Below are positions 1 through 10,452 of a DNA stretch of 64,000 nt, one piece after another (the stretch's first letter is position 1; each line of letters begins with the position of its first letter). Made by a program: the position numbers and the translations under genes. Below the pieces are notes generated by a model, which saw only the letters and a program-made list of their open reading frames with translations, was not told the origin of the DNA and ran no database searches. The DNA is taken from NCBI GenBank assembly GCA_031310005.1, contig CM062384.1, positions 2,356,001 through 2,420,000 on the forward strand, in the 5' to 3' direction. Origin of the DNA: Dactylellina haptotyla (Eukaryota > Ascomycota > Orbiliomycetes > Orbiliales > Orbiliaceae).

Positions 1-1
1 G

Positions 2-400
2 TTCGCCTCCGTCCCCGGTTTCATGGCCACTATTGCCTTCCAACCCATCTCTAAAGTCGCGGTTGCTGCTGGTGTTGCCACAGGAGGAAATTCCCTCGGG
101 TTGGAAAAGAACTCCGATACCATGGTCATCATTAACATCACCACCCAATGGGCCGATGCCACTGCGGATGCCGCCATCCTCGCCGCCCTCGATAGTCTCC
201 TCGCTCAGTGCATTGCTAAGGCTAAGGCACTCGGTGTTTCCCACCCATACTACTATCTCAACTATGCCCGCAAGCAGGATAACCCCATCGGCAGCTACGG
301 CACCGATTCTCTTAAGAGATTGAGGGCCGCCAGCGCAACCTGGGATCCATACGGCGTCTTCCAGGACCGTGTCCCAGGTGGATTCAAGATTCCAGCCTAA
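2..400 (+). CDS. FAD-linked oxidoreductase, C-terminal part (truncated by window edge)
   Basis: The reading frame is already open at base 2 and runs to a TAA ending at base 400, so this is the 3' end of a larger gene, not a complete 125-aa protein starting at the ATG at 23. The C-terminus has a YYYLNYA segment, a YG..SLKRL stretch, and ends WDPYGVFQ..VPGGFKI. This is the usual C-terminal signature of fungal secreted FAD-dependent oxidases with a PCMH-type FAD-binding domain (the group annotated as berberine-bridge-like or 6-hydroxynicotine-oxidase-like). The FAD-binding part itself lies outside the window. The substrate cannot be inferred. The family call is fairly secure and the role is unknown. 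Confidence 0.78.
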   Translation, partial: FASVPGFMATIAFQPISKVAVAAGVATGGNSLGLEKNSDTMVIINITTQWADATADAAILAALDSLLAQCIAKAKALGVSHPYYYLNYARKQDNPIGSYGTDSLKRLRAASATWDPYGVFQDRVPGGFKIPA

Positions 401-1449
401 GTACTAGATTAATAATTAGACCTTCTGTATATAAGTCCTCGAAGTTAGGGTCACTAGATGAGGGCTATTGGCATTTATTATCATTATTATTATTACGTAT
501 TCGGCCTGTTACATTCCAAAGCATTTTAAATATTTGGGCATGTCTGTTTCTGTCTTAGAGCCTTTTTTTTGTTCGGAGAGCGCTGCACCCTGGGGTTCCT
601 TCTGCATGTACATTGTATATATATACGTACGCCCTTTAGTTCTTACCATCTTTAATATAATGTACGAGCTTTGACCATGACTATTATTTCTCTTTTTCGA
701 TATTTGCCAGTATGAGTTTTGTGACATTAAAGCGGCGCTGCATTGTATGTTACAGTCCATTTTGAGCGAACCAAATTCGAAGTGTGTTGTGATGGACGTA
801 GTCTCGTTGCCAGACGCTGATGTTCAAGTTGCAACGCGTTACTGTGACACCAGCGTCTGATTCCGGCATTGTCGCTGCGAACTAACTAAATCGTGGAGTT
901 CGTACTGAAGGAGTTAGTTCTTAGATTTTAGATCGGAAAGCGGGGCGAGGTGGGAATCAAATTCAGCAGCGATCCACCGCTGGTGGCAGAATTTAATAAA
1001 TGAAAGCGGGGCCTTGTTGAAGCCGAGTTCCTGGTAAGGTGTTGGTTGTACGGGGGCTTGGTGGAGTGGTTGCAACCAAAAGAATTTAAGCGGGCGCCGG
1101 ATGGCGGGTTTCAGTCAATTAAGAACCACCCAAAATCACTATGATTCATAGCTAGGCCAGTTGAAGAAGATCCGCGATCGTGAGATTGGTGAAATGTGTA
1201 CACAGCGATATATATGTGTATCTACGTAGTATTTAAGGCTTCACGGTCGCTCCATGCCATTCTAGAAGCTATATAGACAATCATCTCCAAATTTGGCGCA
1301 TTTTCACTCGGTCGCCTGAGGCTCTCAATCCGTTCAATCATTTTAATACCAATTTCCTTCACTTCATTCCCTTTTTTAAATCTTAACCCGTTCGAAACCG
1401 AGAGTGCCACAAGACCCGGCGCTCCAATTGCAATTGCAAATACAAAATC
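401..1449. other. intergenic spacer with a small inverted repeat
   Basis: About 1 kb with no convincing gene. It holds the 3' flank of the FAD oxidase and the promoter side of the phosphotransferase. A 9-bp perfect inverted repeat (CAGACGCTG at 811-819, CAGCGTCTG at 851-859) lies in a stretch (799-819) that recurs almost exactly at 9929-9949. Short ORFs around 468-760 look random. Confidence 0.6.
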
Positions 1450-2583
1450 ATGGCAGATACATCCAAACCTGAGTTCGAACAGCTGGACTCTGCAGACAAA
1501 ATACAGGTGTATCTGAGCTCCATCACGGACACCTCCTTCCCAGAGGCCTTTCGTTCTCCTGTTTCGATAGCGGCTCTTGCTGGGGGCAGCGGAAACGGTG
1601 TCCACCGCCTCACCTACAACACAACAAATGCAACCTCCAACGCAACACCCGCCACGATTGTCCTGAAACACACCATCCCCTACGTCTTCACCGTCAATGG
1701 CGCAAAGGTCGTCTGGGATACATGGCCCTTTGGCATCCTGGCCCAGCGCGAGGTCCCTAGCACCGAGTTTGTGAAAATCCCCAAAGTGTACTGGGTGGAT
1801 GAGGTCAAACGGGTCATGTTGATGGAGGACACGGGGCTCAAAAGCCTGAACCTGAAGAATCTGTTGCTGTCCGAAAAGATACCAGACAACAAGGTATTCG
1901 CCAAGATTGGAGAAGAGCTGGGGAAATACCTTGCCATCTTGCATTCCTGGGGTAAGAGCACAGACATGATTGAGAAGTACGAAAACAAGGACTCCAGGGT
2001 CATCGCCAGTTGGAGAACCTTTGGCAGGTTGGAGGACTCGCTGGTGAAAACGTACCCCGATCTCCCTGAAAGCCTGAAACTCAAGGTGAAAACTTACTGT
2101 GAGAAGGAGAAGGCCAAGGCGCTGACTGGCAAAGATATGGTCATCATGGGTGATTTCTGGACTGGCAATTGCATGGTTAACCTTGATGATGCGGGTGAAC
2201 TCGAATCGCTGTATATTGTCGACTGGGAGCTGATACGTCCTGGCGATGCAGCGACCGAGCTCTCTCAAATGCTTGCTGAAGTTTGGGAGGGAGGCGAGTT
2301 TGGTAAGAGCCCAAGTGCCAAAGCTGCTGCGAAGGACCTATCTGCGGGCCTTTGTTCCGCCTATAAGCACGGTGCTGAGTCTCTGCCTGACAACGTGCTC
2401 AAAAACGTCATGCTCGCAGCTGGTGCTCATGTCGTAGTTTGGGCCTCGATCGGATTTGCAGCTTATGGAGATGCACAAAAGTTTAAAGCTGCTCAAGATA
2501 AAGCGTCACAGCTTATGTGGGAAGCGTTCGGCGAGAGTGTCGAGTCCCAGGACTGGGGATTGACAGCGCTCGGCAATCTGTAA
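1450..2583 (+). CDS. APH-fold phosphotransferase / kinase-like protein, 377 aa
   Basis: Single-exon ORF from ATG 1450 to TAA. The sequence fits the aminoglycoside-phosphotransferase / choline-kinase-like family (Pfam APH), which transfers ATP phosphate to small molecules. An N-terminal lobe includes a TIVLKH strand with the likely ATP-anchoring Lys near residue 74. A catalytic loop reads MGDFWTGN, with the putative catalytic Asp at about residue 235 and Asn at 240. The metal-binding IVDWE follows, with Asp at about 258. The His of the classical HGD motif is Met here. The C-terminal half is helical and Ala-rich, as in the family, and the length of 377 aa is usual. It ends 275 bp from the convergent Agd3-like gene. 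The substrate is unknown. A drug-resistance role should not be assumed, because fungal members are mostly uncharacterised. Confidence 0.85.
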   Translation: MADTSKPEFEQLDSADKIQVYLSSITDTSFPEAFRSPVSIAALAGGSGNGVHRLTYNTTNATSNATPATIVLKHTIPYVFTVNGAKVVWDTWPFGILAQREVPSTEFVKIPKVYWVDEVKRVMLMEDTGLKSLNLKNLLLSEKIPDNKVFAKIGEELGKYLAILHSWGKSTDMIEKYENKDSRVIASWRTFGRLEDSLVKTYPDLPESLKLKVKTYCEKEKAKALTGKDMVIMGDFWTGNCMVNLDDAGELESLYIVDWELIRPGDAATELSQMLAEVWEGGEFGKSPSAKAAAKDLSAGLCSAYKHGAESLPDNVLKNVMLAAGAHVVVWASIGFAAYGDAQKFKAAQDKASQLMWEAFGESVESQDWGLTALGNL

Positions 2584-2858
2584 ATATTTTATTGGGCGAA
2601 TGTATCCGCAGAGTAGGACAGACCCATTGAACACTATATAACTACAAATGGCTAATTCAGTTTTAAGTAGAGTGTACATATTATCAGTTAAAGCATCAAT
2701 CCAAGTTACAGTCTCATTACTATACAAACTTTTATATAACAAGAAATAGTTCTACTAAACAGCAGAAACCGAAAGGACAAGTCACCGACCAAAAAACAAT
2801 GAACTAAATAGGAGCAAATCCAAAATCACTATACTCTGGTATTAAATGTCGTAATAAA

Positions 2859-5800
2859 TCAAGGATGGCGATTGCTGCGCTTGTGAGGTTGATGATTAAG
2901 CCCCGTCCGCTTCCGTTTCTCCTCGGGGTGACCACCGTCAAAGTCCCACTCATATTCAGCGGCACCCTCCGGGAGCATCGCTCTCTTTGATATCTTACCC
3001 GTGGACTTAAACACACTCCAAAGCTGGCACAAGCTCCCGAGGCTTGAAGATGTGGCGCTATTACCGCAAAGGGTATCCAAAAACATCGCCACGTCCGTGG
3101 AGCTGGAGACCGCCCCTGTGGAGGTAGATGTGGTCTTGCCTGTAGAAGTAGAAGTAGTCTTGGCCGAGCTAGAAGTAGTCTTCGCGGTGCTCGTTGTTGA
3201 TTTGGCAGTTGATTTCGCGGTCGAGGTAGTGCTTGCCTTCGCAGTAGCCGCCGAGGAGGCCAGAGACAGCGATAGTGAGATGGATGCGGAAGCCGCTGCA
3301 GTTGACTGAACAGAGGCAACCACAGAGACAGGGAAGGAACCGACCACGCTGGATGTTGGTAGCGATAACGTGGGAAGAGTCGTCGTCAACGAAACGGTGG
3401 CTAAAGTGGCGTTGACCTTTGTTCCTTTACTATACGCAACCAATTAGTCTAGTGAAACCACAATATCGCCTATGCAGCACTTACACTTTGATTGGGGTCT
3501 TGAACGTATACGACGCCGGAAATTGTGAGACCCACAACACCGTCGGCTCACTTCCAATCTGCTCCACTCGGGCATTTGAAGTGCTAACGACAGCGGTGGG
3601 AATCATAACAGGGACTTCTCCTGACCAGCTCGAGTTACCGGTACTAACTTTGATCCCGGTTATGGTGGTCTTATCGTCCGAGGTAATCCAAGTAACTGCT
3701 GTATTGCTATACAAATCTCTATTCATCCTGTCCACGTATCCTTTACCGAGCTAGAGGATTCAATTCACCGTTAACCATCGATAGATACGAGGAGGGTTGA
3801 GGACTATCATACTCACATCATCATGCTTCAAAGACTTGATTGGCCAGTTCACATATTGGGTGAATTCATCAAGAATACTCTCTGTCCACATCTGGATCAG
3901 AGACCATGGCCCTGCAACACCATTAACGGAGACGCCGGGGTCGGCCCACATTCGTAGGTTGGCCTATATTCTAATTAGTAAGAGCACAATATGCTGAGGA
4001 GCATAGACCTACCTGATGAAACATAAAAGGGTCGTGGTAGAGACCCAATAAATATTGCGCGGTGGTAGCCCTTTCGATGCTAAGAAGATTAGACATACTG
4101 TTGGTCGCCTGGGATGGCGATACGTCAAGCCATTCTTGGACATCAGATGCCACTCCATCGCTGTATTACAAAGTTAGAGCTCGTTACTCCATTTATATGT
4201 AAAGTGTACTTACGCATTATAGTAGATTCTGCTCGCCCATCTTGGGATAACAACAAGACCAGGGTAACCATTGTCAGCCGAGGTCGTGACCAATGGCCAG
4301 CGGTCACTTTTCTATTCAAAAAGTCAGTATGTAAAGAAAGTTGAGACCGAGGAAAATAATCTACCTGATTCCTCAGCGGAGAACGAGTGTTATCCCCCAC
4401 AACATATTTGATACCATTCTCCATCCATGCTTTTATGGCGTCGGCGTTGTGTAAACCGGTGATAGCAGGTGGAATTATACCGCTGGGGCTGAATCTCTTG
4501 GCTTTGTCAAAGAACGACTTCTTCTGAAACTGTTGGTTATACTGAATCTCTCTGACCGCATCGGCGTAGGTGATTGGATTCTCTCCCTCGTGCGTGAAGG
4601 TATGAGATACCAGAGCGAAGTAGTCGGAAACGCCATTGATATCGTCACCTCCTGTATTGTTCTGCGAAAACATCTTTGCGATAGGATCGTAGAAGATACA
4701 GGTATCCGGCCAGCTGTAATTCTGGTTGGTCGGCCAAAGATCAACGCCAGTCCCTGGAGGTTTCACGTATTCCAGGGCGACGACGGGCTGGGCGGCGGTG
4801 TAGGTGACAGATACCGGGCAAGTTCCATTTTTGTCTAGCCCGAGAACGGTTTGGTCGTAGATGAAGGCGCCGTTACCGTTAAATCCAAACTCAAGGAAGA
4901 CCTCACTGCCGGGATTTGTGCTAGTCAAACGGCTGTTCAAGTCAACTTGCCACTTTGCATGGGCAACAACATCACTAGTGGAGAGACGGTATGTATAGTT
5001 TGCAGAATATACAGCCGTGGGCAAAAGTAAATCGTCGACTATAGCAGGTACCATCCTATTAGCTTGTTGTAAAACTATGCGGAAGCTTTGCTTGTTTCCT
5101 CGCCTTGCAAACCCAACAGCACAGACCTATGGCCAGGAATTATGCCTCTAAAGGCCCAGTTAATCCAAATATGATTCATATAGATCGAAGCTTCAGCCCA
5201 CTGTGCAAATGTACTGAATAAACCCATATGCTCACGACCAGTATCAAATCGATTGATGACACCCAAAGCTGGTTGTGCATAAGAAGATTGATCACCAAGG
5301 ACCGGTGAATTGATATTGATCGCTTCGGTATACAGAAAGACGTTTTTAGAAGTCATACCCCATGACAGGTTATCATCGGCGCAAAGGCCAGGCGTATGCC
5401 AGGTTGCAGTTATGTGAGCGTTTTTTGGGTTTCTGAGGCACAAATTAGAATTAGAATTACCTCTCCTTTATAGGCTTGCGATGCAGAATGTACTCACTTC
5501 AGATTTGCAGTCGGGAACTCCGCCTGAGCAACAGTCGGCTCCAAGAAAAACTGGTGATTGCCTCCGTACAGGGCATCATTCTCGGCCCAAGCGCTACTCT
5601 GGATAATGGTGCATCCAAAGTCCCATGAACCGGGAACGGCACCAAGGTGAACTAACCGGACACCACAGTCTACCTGATATGCGTAGATATTGTCGATCTG
5701 GTTGCTGCTGACCCACTGAACCCAGTTTCCGGATGAATCGGAGCCCCAAAGTTGACGAAACATTACAATAGCCCCATATTTGCATGAACTGTCGCTATTG

Positions 5801-6015
5801 TATAGCGAGGATAGGTTATACCCGGGACCAGGTAAAACAATATTATCGTATGGGATCCCATATGCGTCTAACGTGCTGAGAATCGCGCTACCAGAGTTAT
5901 CAGTTGCAAGAATCAGGACCTTGGAGTTGACGGTTGCTGCTGCATCCACAAATCCAACGCCGTACGTGACGGCAAAAATGAAAGCTAAGAAGTTGAACCG
6001 CATATTTGAGTCCAC
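2859..6015 (-). CDS. agd3: Agd3-like secreted polysaccharide deacetylase (CE18 family), eight exons, 913 aa
   Basis: Exons on the minus strand: 6015-5498, 5432-5113, 5038-4365, 4311-4214, 4160-4013, 3963-3817, 3750-3485, 3429-2859. All junctions keep frame and the total is 2742 nt. The product starts with a signal peptide (hydrophobic FNFLAFIFAVTYGVGF, then VDAAA). The first ~270 residues correspond to the N-terminal domain of Agd3 (CBM87 in Aspergillus fumigatus). The catalytic domain has VDD (Asp 281/282, deacetylase motif 1) and SHTFTH (His 425/429, metal ligands), then VVIPRW and DPFMFHQANLR. From about residue 735 there is a long Ser/Thr/Ala/Lys tail, then a short two-Cys segment and a basic end. 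Known family role: partial deacetylation of extracellular galactosaminogalactan, which makes hyphae adhesive. No other GAG-cluster gene (uge3, sph3, gtb3, ega3) is in the window. An alternative in-frame ATG lies at 6003. Confidence 0.85.
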
Positions 6016-7849
6016 TTGATCGATACGTTCGTTTAGGTGATACAGCTAACACATTCGCTTGATATGATGACCGTATCTCTTGCTCGATTCAAGGAAATGT
6101 GAATTTCGAAGCATCAGAATCGAAATTTTTGTCCTTATTCAGGTAGCCATTTATATGGGAGCCTTGAAGCTTATAGGAAACTTTAGCTTTTGGTTCAAGG
6201 GGTTGGTGTGGAAATGCTATTGATCATGTTCCCGATCCGATATTAAGTTTAGAAGCTTAAATTTAGAGCGGTCCGGCTATGAAAACCTTCGAACCCGCCA
6301 ATTCACTCTCATCACCGTAATAGACGGCATAGCTTCTAGGACCTCAACGGAACTGGATTCTCGCGCTTCCCTCCATTCGCGGGGCCATTTTAAGAAAGGG
6401 ATCGTTAGATCTAGAACATGGGCGATCACAGCCCAGCATATATTTCAGTTTCTTCAATATCGCGATCGCTATAAAATAGTTACTTAATATTTAGTCAACC
6501 TTCTCTGAAATCTTTTAAGGCAGGTTAGCATACCCAGTAAAATACTACCACAAAACTAGTAGTTGTGTGTTGGATGCTGTCTTGCCGCCTTCAACTTTCG
6601 CTCTTGTGTAATCGTACGAGATCGAACTCTTGACGGATAGGGTTGCTTTACGACGTCAGAGATGAAAGAAAGTTATAGGCAAAGTGATTTGATCCACCTT
6701 TGGCCTGCCTCGTCCATTTTAGAAAGCAGTGTGTGCGGGGCCGGGCTCGAGCTTGCAACTCGGAACAACCATAGCAGCCGGGTAGAAGCTCTATAGATCC
6801 AGCATCGTCATTGGTGAGATGTTAGAAAGTAACGAATCCGCCAAACGCCATAGGTCAGTGCCAACCCAGCTGTGTTGCTGCTGGCAGCGGTCCCGAACTC
6901 AAAGCGAACAGCCTTTTCGGTTGGTTTGGGTTCTAGGCTGGCCGTCGCCTAATGCGGATAGAATTTTAACGAGCAAAAACGCAACAGCGTTCAAGCCTCT
7001 GGTTCTACCTGACAACTTTGAATGAAAACGGGGACTAATACGAGTGGGCCAGATGCGGAGTGGAATAAAAACGAAGACTATTTCTTGCGGGATCTTTCAG
7101 TTGCTTCCTAGTTCTATTTCTCCAATATCTCTCTTATCTCTGGAATTGCGTTTAGATTGAAAATACCTGTGCACCAATAGGACCGATAGGCCTTAAAAGC
7201 CTGTAGCCTCATGTCACTAGGTCGATATCCATCTTTGGCCGAATTTCGCCCACAAATGCATTTAGATGTCTCGACTTCACGGACAGTAAGGCAAACTTGT
7301 ACTCTCCTCCTATATAATAATATTTTGTTTTCTTCGGCGATTAAATCTCATGGTTGGCCTTCGAATACGATAAAATAGAGAAAAATAATCATGAAGAAAC
7401 CTTGATGAATTCAGACAAATTTATACCAAAGAATGCACCATGATGTTGAATAGAAAGGAATCAGTGATAAGGCATAACATGAGTCTCTTATAAGAAAAAA
7501 GAATTTAACGGTACAGCACAACAAGCACTAAGCAGAAAATTTCCTAGCTATTGAAAAGGAAATGAACTTTGAATAAAAGAGTACCCTACTCGTAGAATAA
7601 CGACACTATGATTGCTCTTCGTCGAGGGTAGGCTGCTCTTTGAGCCAAGGTAGGACCTCACATGCTGCCCGAGGTTTCGGTCTAATCTCCTGTCCCCTTT
7701 TAGCATTTAGCCACGTTAGCTCCTGGAAGTCGTCGAACCATTGACTACTAGAGACGGCTTTAGGATCCCTGGCAAAAAACATTATTCTAACGTGCTCCCA
7801 AATGAAATGGCTATTATGTAGAGGGTTATCCCGTATAACTGGGTCTTCT
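6016..7849. other. intergenic, no gene seen
   Basis: This holds the promoter side of the Agd3-like gene and then a long spacer. Only short ORFs are present (for example 6819-7025) and none shows a recognisable family. Base composition becomes steadily more AT-rich toward 7.3 kb. Confidence 0.6.
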
Positions 7850-9665
7850 TATTCAATATTTTATTAGCTATGTGATAAAATATTATAAGTGATTGAAAAA
7901 TATACAATAATATGTTTAAAACTTTTAGGGTAGATTGCGATTATGCGGTGGTTATATGGATACTACGTGTATGTTGGATGTATTGTTCAAAGGTGTTCTA
8001 TTCAGAGGGCACTGGGCCGAGTGTGCTTAAGTAGCTGATCGCTGAGCAACGCCTAGCTGATCGCTGAGCAACGCCTAGCTGATCGCTGAGCAACGCCTAG
8101 CTGATCGCTGAGCAACGCCGAGCGATGAGCGAGCAGTGGGTAACACAAGCGCAACAGTGCCTGCAGTCCACAGGTTATATAGATTATGTAAAATAGAAGG
8201 TATGAAAGTTTTAATATTGGGTTATGTATCAAGAAATTTAATTGTTACCTGTATACTAAGATATCTAACGACTTTTTTCAACCAATATTCATTCCAGTTC
8301 GATGAGCTTTAGGTAATGGTACCTTTATATTGATTCCATTAAATATAGCTTAGCTTGGTATTTCAAGAAAACTCCAAATTTCCTACCTTGCTAATAATTC
8401 AAAGGATTTCTTTTTTCTCTAAGTATCTGGGAGTTTATCAAATTTGATTAATCAAATGACTATTGTGGGCATAAAATGCTACAACTTGGAATGCTTCCCA
8501 ATACTCAACTGGATTTTTGTTGTGATTCCATTGCTAGTTCATACGAGCTTTGATGTTTATAAAACACCCTTTGATATTCCCATTAGGATGCTAAGAACTA
8601 GTCTTTCATATTTTAAATATTCATATAAAATATGTTTCAATAAGACGTCGCAAATCCTTACAATATGCTTACCCCTTTTGATTATAGTTATTCTGGATCC
8701 TTCTTTGTTTATTATCTTAAGGAGGGGAGAAGAATCCTCAAAGATACTTTCCACTACCTTCCAATTTTCTTGGTGAGCTACAGCCTTGGTATATTTGATG
8801 AGAGGCCCAAACTCATCTATAGGTAAAATACCAAAAGTGTCGTTGCACACATTGCTATTTCAAAGAAATTAGCGAAGGAAGAAAGGCCTTTATAGTAATT
8901 TTACTTTTTTTTTTTGATAATCGATTTTTAGCGATATATAAAAAATAGGAGATTATGTTTAGGATTGAAAATAAGTATGGGAATCTCAGGATAGTTTCGG
9001 AATCTTCTGTAAAAGTAGAACCCGCTTGTTTAGGGGGGATATTGTATGCAAGCGGTAAAATATATATATGCGAAAAATATTGGAATTGGAAAGCCATCAA
9101 CTAGCAGGATGGGAACCTTGCAAAATAGGTAGGACTAAAGATTTTCTATAGAAGAAAAATGGATTTGAAGTGTCCTTCACAAAGTTTGGGCAGTATTAAA
9201 ACTATATTTTGTGCTAATAAGATTTTATTCCAAAGACTCCGATTAATTAATGAAGATAATTTGGCTGGAGTTTTAATATTTTGGGTCAGCTAACCAGTAT
9301 TATTGAGTTGCTAGCGAATGATATGTTGGATAGTATTATATAAATTTACTTGGTTTGGGAGCAAAAGAGGTGTTATAAAATATGACAGATCAACCATTAT
9401 TATTTTTATAGTTGTTTTAAGAACCTTTAATGTCAGATAGGCTGCATATTTCACCTGAATTCTCCGGGTTTATTAAACATTGCTCTTTATATAGGGATTA
9501 GTAAATTGATTTGGGCCTATTTTTGATAAAATGATGATCTGGTAATTTTTCTTTATACCCCCGTTACTGAAGATGAGTTGTGGGGTTTTTTTATACATAG
9601 GGTTATTGATTATCTTCTAAAATGGATGTATAAGTTATAATAATTTCAATTTTCTTAAAAAATAA
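7850..9665. other. AT-rich, gene-free block, possibly a mutated repeat relic
   Basis: Strongly AT-rich, apart from a GC-rich island at about 8.03-8.16 kb that holds the minisatellite. It has many TA steps and only short ORFs on either strand (8444-8776 +, 8557-8850 -, 8855-9100 -), none with a recognisable domain. Such blocks in Pezizomycotina are often transposons mutated by repeat-induced point mutation (RIP), but no transposase or polymerase motif survives clearly enough to name a parent element. Confidence 0.5.
8033..8119. repeat. 22-bp minisatellite, four tandem copies
   Basis: Four head-to-tail copies of a 22-bp unit begin at 8033, 8055, 8077 and 8099. Each unit starts AGCTGATCGCTGAGC and ends AACGCCT. 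The first three copies are identical and the fourth loses the match at its last base. The array is GC-rich compared with the AT-rich DNA around it. Confidence 0.95.
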
Positions 9666-9756
9666 TATTGGTTAAAGGTTATGGTACCAACTTTTTAGAA
9701 AAAGAATGGCTTTTTATGGATATGAGGCGGGAGAGGGAGATGGGAGGGTACACGAG

Positions 9757-9801
9757 GGAGGAGGAGGAGGAGGAGGAGGAGGAGGAGGAGGAGGAGGAGG
9801 A
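9757..9801. repeat. (GGA)15 microsatellite
   Basis: Fifteen uninterrupted GGA triplets. It is followed after about 240 bp by a CT-rich stretch with ATCGTCT/ATCGTCC near-repeats (about 10048-10090), which belongs to the promoter side of the helicase gene. Confidence 0.95.
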
Positions 9802-10452
9802 TGGATGCGATCATATAGTATTTATAGAAGAATCAAGTTGCAATAATCATCGCACGCTAGCCATCAAGACAACACAAGAGAAACACAGACATATATGGTC
9901 TCGCTACAATACAACACTGAGCATGCCCTAGTCTCGTTGCTAGACGCTGGTTTTGCTGTAGGCGCCTCTTTGCTTTCCTCTCTTCTTCAGCTCTCTCCTG
10001 TTAGTCTTGCGTTGACACTTCAGCGTGGAGCCTCTCTCCATCTTCCATCCATCGTCTATCGTCTATCGTCCATCATCCATCAACTATCTGTTCTCCAACA
10101 AAGTCTCCATCGATAACGAACCCCCCTATTGAACCAACTGTATTCCATCAGAGCTCAAGGTATCTAGATCTTCTCCTTTATATTGTTCTCGGGTACATTT
10201 ATTTTTCTGCTCGTAATGAGCCGCCCTGTTAATCCTCTCGAGAGCAAATGTTGGTTGGTTGAACACGGGCTGGACATTATGCAACGCTGTCTTGTGTTGT
10301 AGTGCAATATCTACTCCATATCGTCCAACTGCCCCAGTCTTGTCAACTTCCCTCCCCTTCTCAACTTTTTCAACCGTAGCTCACGCTACATAACTTTACT
10401 AATGAAATGCTTCATAAATAAATAAGGGACTCAGAGCCCAGAAAACCCCCCT

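Noticed and set aside
1222-2268. 348-aa ORF on the minus strand
   Set aside because: It is antisense to the phosphotransferase and shows no family features. It arises from the codon bias of the real gene.
8444-8850. Facing ORFs in the AT-rich block
   Set aside because: Lys/Ile/Leu-rich translation typical of AT-rich DNA. No polymerase or transposase motif could be confirmed.
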